A DNA stretch of 6,073 nt from Anaerorhabdus sp036641015 (lineage in GTDB: Bacteria > Bacillota_I > Bacilli_A > Erysipelotrichales > Erysipelotrichaceae). Of the stretch, positions 5,467 through 6,073 are shown piece by piece. Both the position numbers and the translations under genes were made by a program. Under the pieces are notes generated by a model that worked only from the letters and a program-made list of their open reading frames with translations, did no database searches and was not told where the DNA came from. The first letter of the stretch is position 1; each line of letters begins with the position of its first letter. The stretch covers positions 1 to 6,073 of the forward strand of contig NZ_JAVWFO010000071.1 of assembly GCF_036641015.1 (NCBI RefSeq), given 5' to 3'.

Positions 5467-5859
5467 TTAATTATTTCTTTCGTATATCCATACAATGTCT
5501 TTCGCCCAAAAAACGAAATACTCTTCACTTTCAAATTTACTACCATTATTATTTTCCAGTTCATACTTTTTTTCATGTTACATGTAATTAATATTATTAG
5601 TCAACCATGATAACAAAAACTCGAAGGTTTCTTTTGAATAATATATCGTTCCGTATTTTTGAACATTTAAACAACTTCACAAATAGAGTATAAAATAGTT
5701 GTTAAACTATCTGAAGTATAAATTATCTTCTCCAATACTCAAGCCATATCCAGCAATACTTATATCACTCTATATACTGTACACTTTTTTTAATCTTTTT
5801 TTCTTAAAATTATTTCCGATTAATATACTTAGATCACATTTTTTGGTCTTGTCAGCCAT
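5467..5859 (-). pseudogene. Decayed gene: 131-codon frame with four internal stop codons and no frameshift
   Basis: An ATG at 5859 has a strong ribosome binding site (AAGGAGG, forward 5864-5870, 4 bases before it). One continuous minus-strand frame from there to a TAA at 5467-5469 reads like protein throughout but is broken by TAG (codon 30), TAG (51), TGA (61) and TAA (94). Readable pieces are MADKTKKCDLSILIGNNFKK (1-20), SIAGYGLSIGEDNLYFR (34-50), YYSKETFEFLLSWLTNNI (73-90) and EEYFVFWAKDIVWIYERNN (112-130). Other frames in the last part contain a 74-codon run, but it lacks a ribosome binding site. I do not recognise the family for certain. The N-terminal IGNNFKKKRLKK recalls the start of XRE-type HTH regulators, while GYGLSIGEDNLYFR and KETFEFLLSWL are more like small immunity-type or uncharacterised cytosolic proteins. 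An upstream in-frame TAG excludes a longer start. Confidence 0.6.
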
Positions 5860-5894
5860 AGCTCCTCCTTTCTCAATACCCTAACATTTCTCAG

Positions 5895-5919
5895 TCGAAC
5901 CCGCTTTAAAGAAGTTCGA
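5895..5919. repeat. Short inverted repeat upstream of the decayed gene
   Basis: TCGAAC (5895-5900) and GTTCGA (5914-5919) are inverse copies separated by 13 bases, in the gap between the tRNA terminator and the decayed gene. It may be an old operator or chance; no convincing promoter boxes could be placed here. Confidence 0.25.
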
Positions 5920-5920
5920 T

Positions 5921-5964
5921 AAAACGCAAAAAAGCCGACTGTTATAAGTATAACAATCGGCTTT
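5921..5964 (-). terminator. Strong rho-independent terminator downstream of tRNA-Gly
   Basis: AAAGCCGA (5931-5938) and TGTTATA (5940-5946) pair with TATAACA (5949-5955) and TCGGCTTT (5957-5964), giving a 15-bp stem with one C/A mismatch and a minimal loop. On the minus strand the stem is followed by a T-rich run (complement of 5921-5933), so it ends transcripts coming from the tRNA side. On the plus strand only TTT follows. Confidence 0.85.
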
Positions 5965-6019
5965 ACAGAGCCTTATTTTTAGTTTTTCACTTAGATAAAA
6001 TTTGCTCTAATTTAAATTT

Positions 6020-6073
6020 TGGAGCGGATGATGGGAATCGAACCCACGTAGTCAGCTTGGAAGGCTGAAGTTC
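6020..6073 (-). tRNA. tRNA-Gly, anticodon TCC (5' part beyond window edge)
   Basis: On the minus strand the anticodon stem (TCAGC/GCTGA, forward 6064-6068 and 6052-6056) closes the loop CTTCCAA with anticodon TCC (forward 6059-6061). The T-arm GTGGG TTCGATT CCCAT follows, then the acceptor strand CATCCGC, discriminator T and an encoded CCA (forward 6020-6022). 54 bases are present; the D-arm and 5' acceptor strand lie past the right edge. A TCC anticodon reads GGA and, by wobble, other Gly codons. Confidence 0.95.

Noticed and set aside
5352..5576. A 74-codon minus-strand open frame upstream of the surface protein gene
   Set aside because: It has no ribosome binding site, runs into the ribosome binding site of the next gene, is rich in K/F/I as expected of random AT-rich DNA, and overlaps the better-supported decayed frame in another phase.
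5467..5859. Use of an alternative genetic code to rescue the broken frame
   Set aside because: TAA, TAG and TGA all occur inside the frame, while the intact genes use TAA or TAG to stop and TGG for Trp, so no single reassignment would restore it.
5699..5884. A 61-codon plus-strand open frame
   Set aside because: It lies opposite the decayed gene and its ribosome binding site; no start signal of its own is visible.
5888..5902. GCGGGTTCGACTGAG on the minus strand as a tRNA T-arm remnant
   Set aside because: The TTCGA core is present, but the flanking bases do not pair as a T-stem and no other tRNA parts surround it.

Overview
The window is AT-rich (roughly one third G+C by eye) and reads as chromosomal DNA of a low-GC Gram-positive bacterium (Bacillota; Bacilli or Erysipelotrichia-like, genus not determinable here). 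The grounds are strong AAGGAGG-type ribosome binding sites, TGnTATAAT-type extended -10 promoters, short A/U-tailed hairpin terminators, and typical Firmicute families. Tryptophan is encoded by TGG and the genes end in TAA or TAG, so the standard bacterial code applies.

Left part (1-2500): a minus-strand unit holds a 12-helix MATE-family exporter followed 21 bases later by a small glycine-zipper membrane protein that runs off the left edge. Divergently transcribed from it is a PHP-domain phosphoesterase of the HisJ/HisK histidinol-phosphatase family with its own extended -10 promoter. That gene converges on the next one and shares a bidirectional terminator with it.

Middle (2499-4375): a patatin-like phospholipase of the YjjU type and, upstream of it on the same strand, a membrane-anchored staphylococcal-nuclease-like (thermonuclease) enzyme with all catalytic residues. 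A 51-residue, almost uncharged membrane protein missing from simple long-ORF calls lies on the plus strand at 4100-4255. Behind it is a dense cluster of inverted repeats, one of which is a good terminator.

Right part (4370-6073): a membrane-anchored surface protein with Ig-like repeats, an EGF-like four-cysteine motif and a Ser/Thr-rich linker. Upstream of it lies a decayed gene: a 131-codon frame with an intact ribosome binding site and start but four internal stop codons and no frameshift. Two related 19-bp palindromes sit at either end of the surface-protein gene. The right edge holds the 3' three quarters of tRNA-Gly(TCC) with an encoded CCA and a strong terminator.

The genes do not form one pathway. 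The common theme is envelope and extracellular work: export, phospholipid hydrolysis, secreted-side nuclease, surface adhesin-like protein and small membrane proteins. No mobile element, CRISPR array or complete unknown system is visible. The most unusual items are the frame-preserving pseudogene, the paired palindromes around the surface-protein gene, and a tRNA-like fragment near 4030-4062.
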